A stretch of 64,000 nucleotides of DNA from Salinarchaeum sp. Harcht-Bsk1 (GCF_000403645.1 NC_021313.1:1178001-1242000), one strand, 5' to 3'; counted from the stretch's first letter, positions 25,684 to 35,252 are shown. Translations and numbers: made by a program. The notes: generated by a model from the letters alone, not told the origin.

Positions 25684-26433
25684 TTAGACGACGAGGGTCG
25701 GGTCGTGTTCGACCATGTAGAGCGTTCGAGCGGCGACGTTCACGGCGTGGTCGCCGACGCGCTCGAGGTCGCGGATCGTCAGCAGGACCCGCGACACGTC
25801 GTCGAGGGCCTGCTCGACGTCCCACTCCGTCGGTGGGTCGGTATCGGTCGCGGCGGTGCCAGCCGAGAGGAGCTGCCGGACGACGTCCTCGCCCGCGTGC
25901 TGGCAGAGCACGTCGAGTTCGTCGTCGCGCGCCGCGATTTCGGGGCAGACCTCGGCGTTCTCTGTCTCGAAGGCGTCCAGAGCGTCCTGAAGCATGGCCT
26001 CGGCATCGCGGCCGATCTCGGTGACGCTCTCGGGCGGCACGTCGACGGCGGACGATGCGGTGCCGGCGGCGCCGTCCGCGGCGACGGTCCCGTCGCCCGC
26101 TGCCAGCGCGTACTGGCCGAGGTTCGTCGCGAGGTCGCCGACCCGCTCGAGATCGGTGAGGATCTTGAACGCGGCCGCGACGAACCGGAGGTCGCTGGCG
26201 ACGGGCTGCTGGAGGGCGAACAGGTCGACGCAGCGTGCCTCCAGGTCGAGGTAGCGCTCGTTGACGGCGTCGTCGCCGTCGATCACGTCGCTCGCTAGCT
26301 CGGCGTCGGCCGTCTCCAAGGCCGTCAGGGCGTCGTCGAGCTGCGCGAGCACGTGCTCGCCCATCCCGACCACGTCGGCCTGGAGCGCCTCGAGTTCGGC
26401 CTGGAATGACTCTCGGGGCACGGGCGTGCTCAC
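25684..26433 (-). CDS. phoU: Phosphate transport regulator PhoU
   Basis: A 249-residue all-helical protein with two PhoU repeats. The first contains [19 protein letters not shown] (about 66-84) and [20 protein letters not shown] (about 86-105), the second [20 protein letters not shown] near residues 214-233; the ERVGDxA metal-binding signature occurs in both. PhoU represses phosphate uptake when phosphate is sufficient. An Ala/Gly/Ser-rich insertion (about 112-135) separates the repeats. The start is GTG at 26433, overlapping the pstB stop by four bases. The operon ends with the AbrB-PhoU gene two bases later. Confidence 0.92.
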   Translation of the reverse strand: MSTPVPRESFQAELEALQADVVGMGEHVLAQLDDALTALETADAELASDVIDGDDAVNERYLDLEARCVDLFALQQPVASDLRFVAAAFKILTDLERVGDLATNLGQYALAAGDGTVAADGAAGTASSAVDVPPESVTEIGRDAEAMLQDALDAFETENAEVCPEIAARDDELDVLCQHAGEDVVRQLLSAGTAATDTDPPTEWDVEQALDDVSRVLLTIRDLERVGDHAVNVAARTLYMVEHDPTLVV

Positions 26434-27338
26434 CCGAACTTCCCGGTGATGTAGTCCTCGACGCGCTGGCTCTGGGGATCCTCGAACACCTGGTCGGTCT
26501 CGCCGTACTCGACGAGTTCGCCACCCGTGAGGAAGACGGCGGTCTGGTCGGAGATCCGCGCGGCCTGCTGCATGTTGTGGGTGACGACGACGACGGTGTA
26601 GTCCTCGGCGAGCTCCTCGATGAGGTCCTCGATCTTCGCGGTCGCAATCGGGTCGAGCGCGCTCGCGGGCTCGTCCATGAGGATGACCTCCGGGTCGACG
26701 GCGAGACAGCGCGCGATGCAGAGTCGCTGCTGTTGCCCACCGGAGAGGCCGAGGGCGTTGTCGTCGAGGCGGTCCTCGACCTCGTCCCAGAGTGCGGCCT
26801 GACGCAGGCACCGCTCGACGAGGTCGTCGCGCTCTTCGGTGTCGTCGCGGCCGAGCAGCTTCGGCAGCAGCCCGGTCGAGATGTCGCCGTGCTTGCGCGG
26901 TCCATAGGAGATGTTGTCCCGGATCGACTTCGGGAACGGGTTCGGCGCCTGGAACACCATGCCGACGCGCCGGCGAAGCTCCACGAGGTCGACGTTGTCC
27001 TGGTAGATCTCCTGGCCGTCGAGTTCGACGGAGCCGTCGATCTCGGCCGCCTTGATGCGGTCGTTCATGCGGTTGAGGCACCGCAGGTAGGTGGACTTGC
27101 CACAGCCGGAGGGGCCGATCAGCGCCGTGACGCTCTGCTCGGGGATCTCCATGGAGACCCCCTGGAGCGCCCGTTCGTCGCCGTAGTAGACGTCGAGGTC
27201 CTCGACGGCGAACTTCGGCTCCCCGGCGAACTCGTAGTTGCGCCACTCCTCCTGAACGCGCTCGTGGGTCTCGCCGGCGGTGGTCGCGCTGTGCGTCTCG
27301 TCGTCGGTCCGCGTGAGGTCTGCTTCACTCATTGTCAT
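26430..27338 (-). CDS. pstB: Phosphate ABC transporter ATP-binding protein PstB
   Basis: A 302-residue ATPase powering phosphate import. It has Walker [10 protein letters not shown] (75-83), the Q-loop [15 protein letters not shown] (about 130-145), signature [15 protein letters not shown] (about 210), Walker [14 protein letters not shown] and the [16 protein letters not shown] switch. The PNPFP motif and CLNRMND helix are specific to PstB. A 40-residue acidic N-terminal extension precedes the core. The ATG at 27338 shares one base with the pstA stop; an alternative ATG two codons later (27332) is equally possible. It overlaps phoU by four bases. Confidence 0.96.
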   Translation of the reverse strand: MTMSEADLTRTDDETHSATTAGETHERVQEEWRNYEFAGEPKFAVEDLDVYYGDERALQGVSMEIPEQSVTALIGPSGCGKSTYLRCLNRMNDRIKAAEIDGSVELDGQEIYQDNVDLVELRRRVGMVFQAPNPFPKSIRDNISYGPRKHGDISTGLLPKLLGRDDTEERDDLVERCLRQAALWDEVEDRLDDNALGLSGGQQQRLCIARCLAVDPEVILMDEPASALDPIATAKIEDLIEELAEDYTVVVVTHNMQQAARISDQTAVFLTGGELVEYGETDQVFEDPQSQRVEDYITGKFG

Positions 27339-28960
27339 CACCTGTCGCTCAGCTTCCGCTCGAAGTACATTCGGCCCCCGACGCCGATGCCGTAGAACAG
27401 CAAGACGACGCCCAGGAGCACGAGGGCGGTTCCCCAGCCGAACTCGGTCGTGGTGTAGATCTCCTTGTTCCAGACGCCCGCCGTGATCGAGGTGTAGAGC
27501 TGGTAGGGCAACGCCGTGCCAGCTTGCGTCAGCGCCTCGTTCGTGATGAACGGTGGCTGCAGGCTGAACTCGAAGGATTTCATCACTGCCGGATTGTCCG
27601 ACGGGAACGGCGGTCCACCGAACACGAGGAGGAGCGGCGCGGTCTCGCCCGCGATCCGGCCGACGCCGAGGATGACGCCGGTGATGACGCCCGGCATCGC
27701 CGCCGGGAGCACGACGCTCCGGATCGTCTGCCAGCGGGTCACGCCGAGCGCCGCGCTCGCGTCCCGGTACTCGTCGGGTACCGAGAGGATGGCCTCGCGG
27801 CTCGTGATCATGACCAGCGGGAGGAGCATGAACCCGAGGACGATCTGGCCGACGATCAGCGAGCGACCGCCGCCGCTGAGCCGGGGCATCAGGAAGGCCA
27901 GGCCGAAGAGTCCGAACACGATGCTCGGGGTGCTCCAGAGGCCGTTGGTGACGACCTCGACCACCTGCGTGATCCGGCCGCGCTCGACGTACTCGGTGAG
28001 GAAGATCGCGGAGCCGATCCCCAGCGGCACGGCGACGACCACCGCGCCGATCACGAGCCAGATCGTCCCGAGCACCGCCGGCCAGACCCCGGGGATCTCC
28101 ACGAACAGCCCACCGGGGACGTTCGTGACGAACGGGAGTTTGACGTGGAGCCACGGGATCGTGACCCCGAGGAACGGGATCGTGAACTCCCCGTCGAGCC
28201 CGCCGATCTCCGCGCCCGTGAGGAAGACCTCGTGGCCGTTGTCGACGATGAACCAGATGATCAGGCCCAGCGTCCCGAGCATCCCGGCGACGCTCGTCCC
28301 GATGAGGTAGTAGGCGCCGCGCTGGCGACCGCGGGCGCCGAAGCCCTCCTGTGCCTTCGCGACGCTCCAGGCGCTGACCACCGACACGGCGATGAACAGG
28401 AGGGGAAGCACCTCGCTGCCGGGGAAGATGGCGTCCGTCCAGTTGGGCTCCCAGACCCAGGGTGGCGAGAGCGGACCGACGAGGATCGCGAGACCGAGCG
28501 GTGCGATCAGCGCGGCGAGCGGTACCGTCGAGCCGACGTCCTCGCTGGGCAACACGACGGCGACGAAGGCGGCGATCCCGCCCAGGATGGCCACCCCGAC
28601 CCAGCCGATCGTGCCGAGACCGAGCTGGACCGACCCGATTCCCCCGAGCGTGCCGGTCCAGAGGAATCCGACCAGGAAGCCCGTCAGGAGGCCCGAGGAG
28701 GGCGAGGGATTCGACGGGAAGTAGCCGTAGTAGCTTCCGAGGCCGAGCAGGCCGAGCCCGGCTCCCTGCACGACCAGCGACAGTGCGAGGACGTCGACCA
28801 GCGGGACGCCCAGGAGGTCGATGCCGTCACCGACCTGTCCGAAGAGGACGAGCCAGCTCGCGAGGAAGGTGAGCAGGGCTGCGGTGAGGAGGCCGACGGC
28901 GATCCCGTTGCGGAGACCGCCGTCGCCGGTGACGAGGTCGTGACGATCGATCGTGCTCAC
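27338..28960 (-). CDS. pstA: Phosphate ABC transporter permease PstA with long membrane extension
   Basis: A 540-residue membrane permease. The C-terminal half from about residue 290 ([71 protein letters not shown]) is the canonical PstA domain with the EAA loop contacting PstB. The N-terminal 240 residues add about seven hydrophobic segments (for example [40 protein letters not shown]) absent from ordinary 280-300-residue PstA. The function of that part is unknown. The GTG start at 28960 overlaps the pstC stop by four bases; its stop shares one base with the pstB ATG. Confidence 0.93.
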   Translation of the reverse strand: MSTIDRHDLVTGDGGLRNGIAVGLLTAALLTFLASWLVLFGQVGDGIDLLGVPLVDVLALSLVVQGAGLGLLGLGSYYGYFPSNPSPSSGLLTGFLVGFLWTGTLGGIGSVQLGLGTIGWVGVAILGGIAAFVAVVLPSEDVGSTVPLAALIAPLGLAILVGPLSPPWVWEPNWTDAIFPGSEVLPLLFIAVSVVSAWSVAKAQEGFGARGRQRGAYYLIGTSVAGMLGTLGLIIWFIVDNGHEVFLTGAEIGGLDGEFTIPFLGVTIPWLHVKLPFVTNVPGGLFVEIPGVWPAVLGTIWLVIGAVVVAVPLGIGSAIFLTEYVERGRITQVVEVVTNGLWSTPSIVFGLFGLAFLMPRLSGGGRSLIVGQIVLGFMLLPLVMITSREAILSVPDEYRDASAALGVTRWQTIRSVVLPAAMPGVITGVILGVGRIAGETAPLLLVFGGPPFPSDNPAVMKSFEFSLQPPFITNEALTQAGTALPYQLYTSITAGVWNKEIYTTTEFGWGTALVLLGVVLLFYGIGVGGRMYFERKLSDR

Positions 28961-30144
28961 GACTGACCACCCAGCTTGCGGTGCATCCGCCACTCGACGT
29001 ACTGCGCCGTGATGCTCAACAGCATGACTGAGACGAACAGGACGACACCGGCCGCGAACAGCGCGCTCTCGTGCATGCCACCGATCGCGTTCGGCGCCTC
29101 GCTCGCGATCACCGTCGTCAGGGTCTCTCCGTACCGGCTGAAGACGTCGAAGAAGGGATCGGGGACGCCCTTCGTGTGTGAGAGCATGACCGTCGCCGCC
29201 ATGGTCTCGCCCATCGCGCGGCCGACGCCGAGGAGGACCGCAGCGGAGACGCCCGAGAAGGCAGCGGGGATCGTGACGCTCTTCGTGGTCTGCCACTCGG
29301 TCGACCCCATCGCCAGCGAGCCGCTCTTCATCGACTCCGGAACCGAGGCGAGGGCGTCTTCGGCGACGCTGACGACGGTCGGCAGCGCCATCAGACCGAT
29401 CATGACGCCGGCCGCGAAGTACGAGGCGATCGTCGGCGTCTGGAACTCGGTGTAGAAGTACTGGTTGACGATCGTGAGTCCGACGAACCCGTACGTGATC
29501 GATGGGATGCCAGCGAGCAGTTCGATGCCCGGCTTGACGACCTCGCGGACGCGCCGGGGCGCCATCTCGCTGATGAACACCGCGCCGGCGATACCGAGCG
29601 GGGCGGCGATCATCGTCGCGATGACGGTCGTCAGCGCCGTCCCGACCATCAGCGGGGTCAGCGAGTAGGTGCCGTCGGGGCTCGGCGCCTCCCAGAACGG
29701 CGGCTCGAGCCGCCAGAGAAGCTCTGTCCCCATGTGCTCGAAGGCGTCCCGGGAGTGGAGGACCAGGAACGAGATGATGAGCAGGAGGATGGCCACGGTC
29801 ACGACGCTCGCGAGCATCGTGAGCGCCTTCGCCGTCCTGCCCCTGTGGCGGATCCAGCCGACAGCGGTCGCGCCGGCGAACAGGGTGAGCGGCGTCGCGG
29901 CCTGGCCCGGGCTCCGCCAGAAGAAGTAGGCGGCAGCCGCGAACGAGACGACCCCGAGAAGGAGAATCGCCTGTGCGTCCGCAGGCGTCCGGTCGAGGAA
30001 GTCCCGGATTCGGTCCGGCAGCTTGCGGAACCACGTCACGATGGCCGCGATCTTCGCGTCGATCCAGTCGCGTACTGCCTGCATCCGCCGCTGAATCGTC
30101 CCACTCATGTCGGTATCGTCGGGGTCGTCGGGAGTATTGTCCAT
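28957..30144 (-). CDS. pstC: Phosphate ABC transporter permease PstC
   Basis: A 395-residue permease forming the pore with PstA. The conserved region starts near residue 165 (SLTPLMVGTALTTVIATMIA, ISEMAPRRVREVVKPGIELLAGIPSI split over the loop, GYGF-like TYGFVGLT) and the EAA loop is at VPESMKSGSLAMGSTEWQT. A basic cytoplasmic N-terminus with amphipathic helices (residues 15-50) and two additional hydrophobic segments (about 58-75 and 84-98) precede the normal first helix. The ATG at 30144 is listed; an ATG at residue 13 is the alternative. It lies 33 bases after pstS and overlaps pstA by four. Confidence 0.95.
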   Translation of the reverse strand: MDNTPDDPDDTDMSGTIQRRMQAVRDWIDAKIAAIVTWFRKLPDRIRDFLDRTPADAQAILLLGVVSFAAAAYFFWRSPGQAATPLTLFAGATAVGWIRHRGRTAKALTMLASVVTVAILLLIISFLVLHSRDAFEHMGTELLWRLEPPFWEAPSPDGTYSLTPLMVGTALTTVIATMIAAPLGIAGAVFISEMAPRRVREVVKPGIELLAGIPSITYGFVGLTIVNQYFYTEFQTPTIASYFAAGVMIGLMALPTVVSVAEDALASVPESMKSGSLAMGSTEWQTTKSVTIPAAFSGVSAAVLLGVGRAMGETMAATVMLSHTKGVPDPFFDVFSRYGETLTTVIASEAPNAIGGMHESALFAAGVVLFVSVMLLSITAQYVEWRMHRKLGGQS

Positions 30145-30177
30145 GCGTGTACTCGAAAAGAAACTGCAGACGGGGAG

Positions 30178-31359
30178 TTACTCGTAGTTCGAGGCAGCGA
30201 CCATCTCGCGCTGGGTCTCCAGGCGGTCCTGGGGGAGCTTGAAGTAGTTGTTACCCGCAACGAAGATCTCCTGCCCGAAGTCGGAGAGGAGGAAGTTGAT
30301 GAAGCAGGCCTCCTTCCGGGAGGTGTCCTCCCAGGTGTAGGCGTGGAGGTCTCGCGAGAGCGGGTAGTCCTGCGCACCGAGGTTCGTGCCGTACTCGTAG
30401 AGGGTGCCGTCGATCTCGAGGCCGATCGGAGGCGTGCCGCCGTCGGGCTCGACGAAGGCCAGGGCGATGTAGGCGATCGCGTTGTCGGCCTGCGTGACTG
30501 CCTGCTGGAGCTGCTGGTTCTGCCCGAAGCGCTGGTCGGGGCTGATCGAGGCCTCGGGGTCGCCGTAGACGTTGGCGCGGAAGGCGGTGTCAGTCCCGGA
30601 GCCAGCGGAGCGACCGAGCGCGAGGATGTCGCGGTCCGGACCGCCGACCTCGCTCCAGTTGGTGATTTCCTGGCGGTAGATGCCGCGGAGCTCCTCGATC
30701 GTGATCTGCTCGACGCCCGCGTCCGCGATCTCGCGGGAGACGACGATCGGCTGGCCGTCGACGCCGACGACGTGGTCGACGAAGTTGTTCAGCGTCTCCT
30801 CGCTGGGGTCCGTCCCGGCGAGTTCGGCCTCCGCGGGGGCGGAGGAGTCGCCGATGTCGATGCGCTCCTCCATGACGCCCTCGACGCCCGTCCCGGAGTG
30901 GGACAGGGCGATGGACGCGCGGAACGGCGGGTTCGAGCGCTCCTCGGTGGCCTCGTACCCGTAGTCCTGTGCGAAGAAGTCGGCGAGGCGCATCTGGGTG
31001 TCGTACTCCTCCTGCGCCCACGAGTTCGGCCAGTAGTCCTCGTCGCCGGCCTCGGGATTGGAGTTCCAGTAGCTACCGCCGGTGTTCGTGATCGGGTAGA
31101 CCGTCGAGGACCCGTCGGCGGTCAGGACGCTGGTGTCCATGCTGCCGGACTCGTTGCCGTCGGTGTTCTCGTTGTCCGAGCCCGAGTCGGAACCGGAATC
31201 GGAGCCGGAGTCCGAACCCGAGTCCGAGCCACCGTCGTCGGAGTCGTCACCGTCGCCGCTCGAACAGCCCGCCAGCGCTGCCGCACCCGCAGCGCCAGTG
31301 GTCAGGATGATCTTCCGCCGTGATACGAGGTCGGAGTTGGCCGCTGACTCGCGTGCCAT
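30178..31359 (-). CDS. pstS: Phosphate ABC transporter substrate-binding lipoprotein PstS
   Basis: A 393-residue exported binding protein. A Tat-type signal (SRRKIILTTGAAGAAALAGC) ends in a lipobox cysteine, then an acidic linker contains five SGSD repeats (12-base units at about 31175-31230). The mature domain has SVLTADGSSTVYPIT, SHSGTGVEG and the AGSGTDTAFRANVYG segment whose Ser/Gly/Thr residues bind phosphate. The ATG at 31359 (MARESAANSD) is chosen over 31371 because of the promoter spacing. It is the first gene of the pst operon; 33 bases separate it from pstC. Confidence 0.95.
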   Translation of the reverse strand: MARESAANSDLVSRRKIILTTGAAGAAALAGCSSGDGDDSDDGGSDSGSDSGSDSGSDSGSDNENTDGNESGSMDTSVLTADGSSTVYPITNTGGSYWNSNPEAGDEDYWPNSWAQEEYDTQMRLADFFAQDYGYEATEERSNPPFRASIALSHSGTGVEGVMEERIDIGDSSAPAEAELAGTDPSEETLNNFVDHVVGVDGQPIVVSREIADAGVEQITIEELRGIYRQEITNWSEVGGPDRDILALGRSAGSGTDTAFRANVYGDPEASISPDQRFGQNQQLQQAVTQADNAIAYIALAFVEPDGGTPPIGLEIDGTLYEYGTNLGAQDYPLSRDLHAYTWEDTSRKEACFINFLLSDFGQEIFVAGNNYFKLPQDRLETQREMVAASNYE

Positions 31360-31390
31360 CACGTGGATCAAACCCAGTTAATAGTAAGAC

Positions 31391-31400
31391 ACTTTATAAT
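31391..31400 (-). promoter_or_regulatory. TATA element of the pst operon
   Basis: The minus strand reads ATTATAAAGT about 32-41 bases upstream of the pstS ATG, so transcription should start roughly ten bases before the start codon. A TTAATA sequence (plus strand 31378-31383) overlaps the expected start region; part of the phosphate-box motif reported for haloarchaea is TTAATA, but only one half-site is seen. Confidence 0.5.
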
Positions 31401-31572
31401 AGTTGTCCGGGTGCCTACGCCCCGCTCCACCCCGCTATGCCCCGAATTCGAGTGGCCCAGAGAGCTATATATCACTCTATTCAACTACGAGCGACGCCCG
31501 ATTTCGGCGGCGAGCGCGATCGCTGGGGCGATCCGTGCTGGAGCTTTTGGTCGACCGGAGCGTTGGTTCGGT

Positions 31573-32487
31573 ATGGACGTCGACTGCGAGGGCTGTGCCG
31601 GCTGTTGCGTCGACTGGCACGCGCTCGCGCCCGGCATCGAGGACCCCGAACGCGAGGGAGAGCGCCAACCACTCGACGCGTCCACGAACTTCGTACCGCT
31701 GGAACGCGACGAGGTGCGGGCCATGCTCGCCGCGGGTCACGGCGACGCGCTTCGCCCCCGGCTCTGGACGATCGACGGGGCCGAGACGACCGCCGGCGAC
31801 GCCGATTCGGCGAGCGCCGAGGCGGCCGATCGACCGGACGCCCCGGTCGAGGTCGACGGGTACCCGCTCGCCGGCATTCGGGGCCGACCGGTGTTCTACG
31901 TAGGGCTCCGCAAACCACCGAAGCCCGTCGCGCCGGCCGGGCGCGACGAGGCGGTGTGGCTGCCGACCTGCACGTTTCTCGATCCCGAGACGCTCCAGTG
32001 CCGCATTCACGACTCGGAGCTCTATCCAAACGCCTGTGCCGCGTACCCCGGCTTCAACCTCCTGCTCGACCAGCCGACCGAGTGCGAGCGCGTAGAGGAA
32101 TCCGGCGGCGGGAAGCGCCTGCTCGACGATGAGCCGCCGGCTGACCCACCCGGCGTCGGGCTGGGGCCGCAGGCGCTCGGCGCGAAGCTGTTCGCGCACC
32201 CGGAACCGGAGTCGCTGACGGGCCGCATCGAGCGGCTGGCCAACGGGAACGGAACGCGAGCGGATCGGCGCGCGTTCGTCACCGTCGCCGCATCGTCGAG
32301 TCCCGGGACACTCGCCGTGAGCGAGGACTGGCGCGAGCGCGCACGCGAGGAATTCGACGCCGGCGACTCGTGGGTCAGCGGATCGATCGACGAGTGGACG
32401 GAACTGGAGGGCGGCGACGCGGCTCCGACGCTGGGCGAGCAGGTCGAGGTCGAGCGGGGCGCCCCAGACACGCCCGGTTGGGAGTGA
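31573..32487 (+). CDS. YkgJ-type cysteine-cluster protein
   Basis: A 304-residue cytoplasmic protein that starts MDVDCEGCAGCCVDWHA: cysteines in CxxCxxCC form near residues 5-12 with CTFL and CRIHDSELYPNACAAYPGF (about 137-165) complete the zinc- or iron-sulfur-binding CxxCxxCC family (YkgJ/Fli-B-like). The function is unproved in archaea. The C-terminal 100 residues lack cysteines and are low-complexity in parts. The ATG at 31573 starts directly at the motif. The gene is divergent from pstS, with a 213-base promoter region containing CTATATATC at about 31468. Confidence 0.82.
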   Translation: MDVDCEGCAGCCVDWHALAPGIEDPEREGERQPLDASTNFVPLERDEVRAMLAAGHGDALRPRLWTIDGAETTAGDADSASAEAADRPDAPVEVDGYPLAGIRGRPVFYVGLRKPPKPVAPAGRDEAVWLPTCTFLDPETLQCRIHDSELYPNACAAYPGFNLLLDQPTECERVEESGGGKRLLDDEPPADPPGVGLGPQALGAKLFAHPEPESLTGRIERLANGNGTRADRRAFVTVAASSSPGTLAVSEDWRERAREEFDAGDSWVSGSIDEWTELEGGDAAPTLGEQVEVERGAPDTPGWE

Positions 32488-32540
32488 AGACGGGTCGAAC
32501 AACCGACCCGGGCGATAGCGCCCGCCACCTGTGGCCGAGG

Positions 32541-32942
32541 CTACTCCAGCGCGACGACGGCGTCGACGGTCACCGCGGCACCGCCGAGGAGTTCGGAAAC
32601 GCCTACGGTGGTGCGTGCCGGGTACGTGTCGTCGAAGTACGCCTCGTAGGCGTCGTTGACCTCCTCGTAGGCGTCCAAGTCGGTGAGGTAGAGCGTGAGC
32701 TGGAGGACGTCGCTCGGATCCCGCCCGTGGCGGTCCAGCTGTGCGTCGAGATTCTGGAGGCAGCGTTCCAGCTGCTTCGCCGGCGGGTCGTCGACGACGC
32801 CGTCGCCGTCCTCGGGGAGCTGCCCCTCGACGAAGCAGAGATCAGATTCGCCGGTCGTCTTGCCGAACGCGCCGACGAACGCCGTTCCGTCGCGTTGCTG
32901 CCTGTCTGGTGCACTGGCACGGTCCGGACTGGGCTGCTGCAT
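32541..32942 (-). CDS. RidA family protein
   Basis: A 133-residue protein of the RidA/YjgF/UK114 family, small trimers that deaminate reactive enamine/imine intermediates. FVEGQLPEDGDGVV (about 37-50), KQLERCLQNLDAQLDRHGRD, VLQLTLYLTDLDAYEEVNDAYEAYF (split) and the end RTTVGVSELLGGAAVTVDAV carry the family pattern; the Arg in PARTTV is the substrate-binding arginine. The ATG at 32942 is preferred to the GTG at 32957 because a CTAAATT TATA-like element lies about 26 bases upstream. An N-terminal tail of about 25 residues is longer than in bacterial RidA. It is a single gene opposite the arsenic operon. Confidence 0.87.
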   Translation of the reverse strand: MQQPSPDRASAPDRQQRDGTAFVGAFGKTTGESDLCFVEGQLPEDGDGVVDDPPAKQLERCLQNLDAQLDRHGRDPSDVLQLTLYLTDLDAYEEVNDAYEAYFDDTYPARTTVGVSELLGGAAVTVDAVVALE

Positions 32943-33083
32943 CGGTTCGGCTTCCACAGCCGAATTTAGAAATTGATCAAGTAAGTATGCATCGTTACCA
33001 GTACATCACGTCTCGATATATCTCGGTACCAATACAGTACTCCTTGCCATCAATACGCGCCTCAGCATTGCACCATATCGGAA

Positions 33084-33093
33084 CAATTAATTG
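33084..33093 (+). promoter_or_regulatory. Palindrome overlapping the arsR promoter (candidate operator)
   Basis: The perfect palindrome CAATTAATTG lies 24-33 bases before the arsR ATG at 33117 and overlaps the TTAATT TATA-like element. A repressor bound here would exclude TBP. Because ArsR proteins bind palindromic sites next to their own promoters, this is a candidate autoregulatory operator. Confidence 0.4.
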
Positions 33094-33116
33094 ATATTCT
33101 ATTCAACTGACTCGCG

Positions 33117-33605
33117 ATGGCAACTGCGAGCGATCGACTTCGCCGCTATCTCGACGACGAACTCGGGGAGTGTCGGGACGAAGACGTCGAGCGCCGCCTC
33201 GACGAACTCGGGACGCTCGAAGCGGCACTCGGCACGGCGCGAGTGGACGCCGAACTCGACGTCCTCTCGGCCCTCGCCAACGAGACGCGCTACACGCTCG
33301 TCCGCGTCCTCGTCGCTGCCGAGGAGGAGCTCTGCGTCTGTGAGCTGAACGCGGTCGTCGACGTCAGCGAGAGCGGGTTGAGTCACGCGCTGTCCGCGCT
33401 GGTCGACGCGGGCCTCCTCGAGGGGCGAAAGGACGGCCGGTGGAAGAAGTACAGTGCGACCAACAGAGCGGTCGCACTCGTCACCGTGATCGAGGGGAGC
33501 GTCGGCGCCGTCGAGGAGCGGGGAGACGACGGGGAAGCGCGAGCTGACGGTGAAAGCGAGCAACAGAACGGTGAAAGCGATCGAACAGGCGGTGACGCTC
33601 GATGA
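33117..33605 (+). CDS. arsR: ArsR-family metalloregulator
   Basis: A 162-residue winged-helix repressor. The HTH core spans about residues 46-115: SALANETRYTLVRVLVAAE, the metal-sensing ELCVCEL (Cys73 and Cys75), SESGLSHALSALVDAGLLEG and a wing (RKDGRWKKYSA). Two cysteines in the helix alpha3 position are the classic arsenite/antimonite site. Arsenite binding releases it from the promoter, switching on the operon. It is longer than bacterial ArsR owing to an N-terminal helical region (1-40) and an acidic C-terminal tail. Its stop overlaps the acr3 ATG by four bases. Confidence 0.92.
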   Translation: MATASDRLRRYLDDELGECRDEDVERRLDELGTLEAALGTARVDAELDVLSALANETRYTLVRVLVAAEEELCVCELNAVVDVSESGLSHALSALVDAGLLEGRKDGRWKKYSATNRAVALVTVIEGSVGAVEERGDDGEARADGESEQQNGESDRTGGDAR

Positions 33606-34765
33606 GCACGACCGAGGCCCACGAGCACGGCCCGAACTGCGACTGCGAGTCCTGTGGCGACCCGCGGTCGATGGACTTCCTCGACAAGTACCTCACCCTG
33701 TGGATCTTCGGTGCGATGGCGCTCGGCGTCGGGCTCGGCCACGTGGCACCGTCGGTGACGGAGCCGATCCAGAATCTGCACCTCGTCGAGATCGGCCTGA
33801 TCGCGATGATGTATCCGCCACTGGCGAAGGCGGACTACTCACAGCTCCGGGCAGTGTTCAGCAACTGGCGCGTGCTCGGTCTGAGCCTCGTCCAGAACTG
33901 GCTCATCGGGCCGACGCTGATGTTCGGCCTCGCCGTTTTCTTCTTCAGCGGCCTCGTTCCCGGGTTGCCCGCGCGTCCGGAGTACTTCCTCGGGCTCGTG
34001 TTCATCGGGATGGCCCGCTGTATCGCGATGGTACTCGTCTGGAACGAACTCGCCGAGGGATCGACGGAGTACGTCACGGGGCTAGTGGCCTTCAACAGCC
34101 TCTTCCAGATCCTCACCTACGGCGTCTACGTTTGGTTCTTCGCGCTCGTCCTCCCCGATCAGCTCGGCATGACCGCGCTCGCAGACGGGATCACGACGTT
34201 CGACGTCACGCCGGGGCAGGTGTTCGAGGCCATCGTGATCTTCCTCGGCATTCCCTTCGCCGGCGGCTTCCTGACGCGCTACGTCGGGACGCGCACGAAG
34301 GGCGAGACGTGGTACGACGAGGCGTTCGTCCCGAGAATCGACCCGCTGACGCTCGTCGCACTCCTCTTTACCGTCGTCGTCATGTTCGCGACCCAGGGAG
34401 ACGCCATCGTCGCCTCGCCGGGCGACGTCCTGTTGATCGCGGTCCCGCTGACGATCTACTTCGTCGTCATGTTCCTCGTGAGTTTCAGGATGGGCCGGTC
34501 GATCGGCGCGGACTACTCGACGACGACCGCGATCGGCTTCACCGCGGCCTCGAACAACTTCGAACTCGCGATCGCCGTCGCCGTCGCGGTCTTCGGCGTC
34601 GGCTCCGGCGTCGCGTTCGCGACCGTCGTCGGCCCGCTCATCGAGGTCCCGGTACTGCTGGCGCTGGTCCACGTCGCACTGTACTTCCAGCGGCGCTACG
34701 ACTGGGGCGGGTTCGACGCCGGACGTCTCGACGGAGCGACTGCCGAATCGGCAGCCGACGACTGA
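33602..34765 (+). CDS. acr3: Arsenite efflux pump, ACR3 family
   Basis: A 387-residue membrane protein with about ten transmembrane helices, exporting arsenite. FIGMARCIAMVLVWNELA (Cys140, helix 4) is the conserved Acr3 cysteine segment, and the C-terminal ASNNFELAIAVAV has the conserved Glu of helix 9. Preceding the first helix is a cysteine-rich tail (Cys13, Cys15, Cys18: CDCESC) not typical of bacterial Acr3, possibly accepting As(III). It overlaps arsR by four bases and is followed by arsC after 22 bases, making an arsR-acr3-arsC operon. Confidence 0.93.
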   Translation: MSTTEAHEHGPNCDCESCGDPRSMDFLDKYLTLWIFGAMALGVGLGHVAPSVTEPIQNLHLVEIGLIAMMYPPLAKADYSQLRAVFSNWRVLGLSLVQNWLIGPTLMFGLAVFFFSGLVPGLPARPEYFLGLVFIGMARCIAMVLVWNELAEGSTEYVTGLVAFNSLFQILTYGVYVWFFALVLPDQLGMTALADGITTFDVTPGQVFEAIVIFLGIPFAGGFLTRYVGTRTKGETWYDEAFVPRIDPLTLVALLFTVVVMFATQGDAIVASPGDVLLIAVPLTIYFVVMFLVSFRMGRSIGADYSTTTAIGFTAASNNFELAIAVAVAVFGVGSGVAFATVVGPLIEVPVLLALVHVALYFQRRYDWGGFDAGRLDGATAESAADD

Positions 34766-34787
34766 GGACGACCACAGATACTGAACC

Positions 34788-35252
34788 ATGACACCCGACA
34801 CCGACGCGGACGATCCGATTCGCATCGCCTTCGTGTGCGTCCAGAACGCCGGACGCTCCCAGATGTCGACCGCGTTCGCCGAACACGAACGTGAGCGCCG
34901 CGGCCTCGAGGACGCCGTCGAGATCCTGACCGGGGGCACGCACCCGGCCGATCGGGTCCACGACGAGGTCGTCGACGCGATGGCCGACGCCGGGTTCGAC
35001 GTCGCCGATCGGACGCCCCGAGAGATCACGAGCGAGGAGTTGCGCTCCTGTGACCACGTCGCGACGATGGGCTGCTCGACGCTCGACGTCGGCAAGGTCG
35101 ACGATACCGTGAACGTTCGGGACTGGGCGCTCGAGGATCCCGACGGCAAGGATCCCGAGCGCGTTCGTGAGATTCGCGACGAGGTCGAGGAACGAGTCTC
35201 CGAGATGTTCGACGAGATCAGCCGTGACTCCGGGCCGAATCGCGAGAACTGA
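34788..35252 (+). CDS. arsC: Arsenate reductase, low-molecular-weight phosphatase type
   Basis: A 154-residue cytoplasmic enzyme of the LMW protein-tyrosine-phosphatase-like ArsC class, which reduces arsenate to arsenite for export by Acr3. The P-loop CVQNAGRSQ starts at Cys17 with Arg23 (CX5R). Cys88 and Cys96 (SCDHVATMGC) are the two further redox cysteines and D117-P118 in LEDPDG the general acid. This pattern fits thioredoxin-linked arsenate reductase rather than a protein phosphatase. It is the third gene of the ars operon, 22 bases after acr3. Confidence 0.92.
   Translation: MTPDTDADDPIRIAFVCVQNAGRSQMSTAFAEHERERRGLEDAVEILTGGTHPADRVHDEVVDAMADAGFDVADRTPREITSEELRSCDHVATMGCSTLDVGKVDDTVNVRDWALEDPDGKDPERVREIRDEVEERVSEMFDEISRDSGPNREN

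Noticed and set aside
31175-31230. 12-base repeats in pstS as a possible CRISPR or regulatory array
   Set aside because: They encode an in-frame SGSD linker of a lipoprotein.
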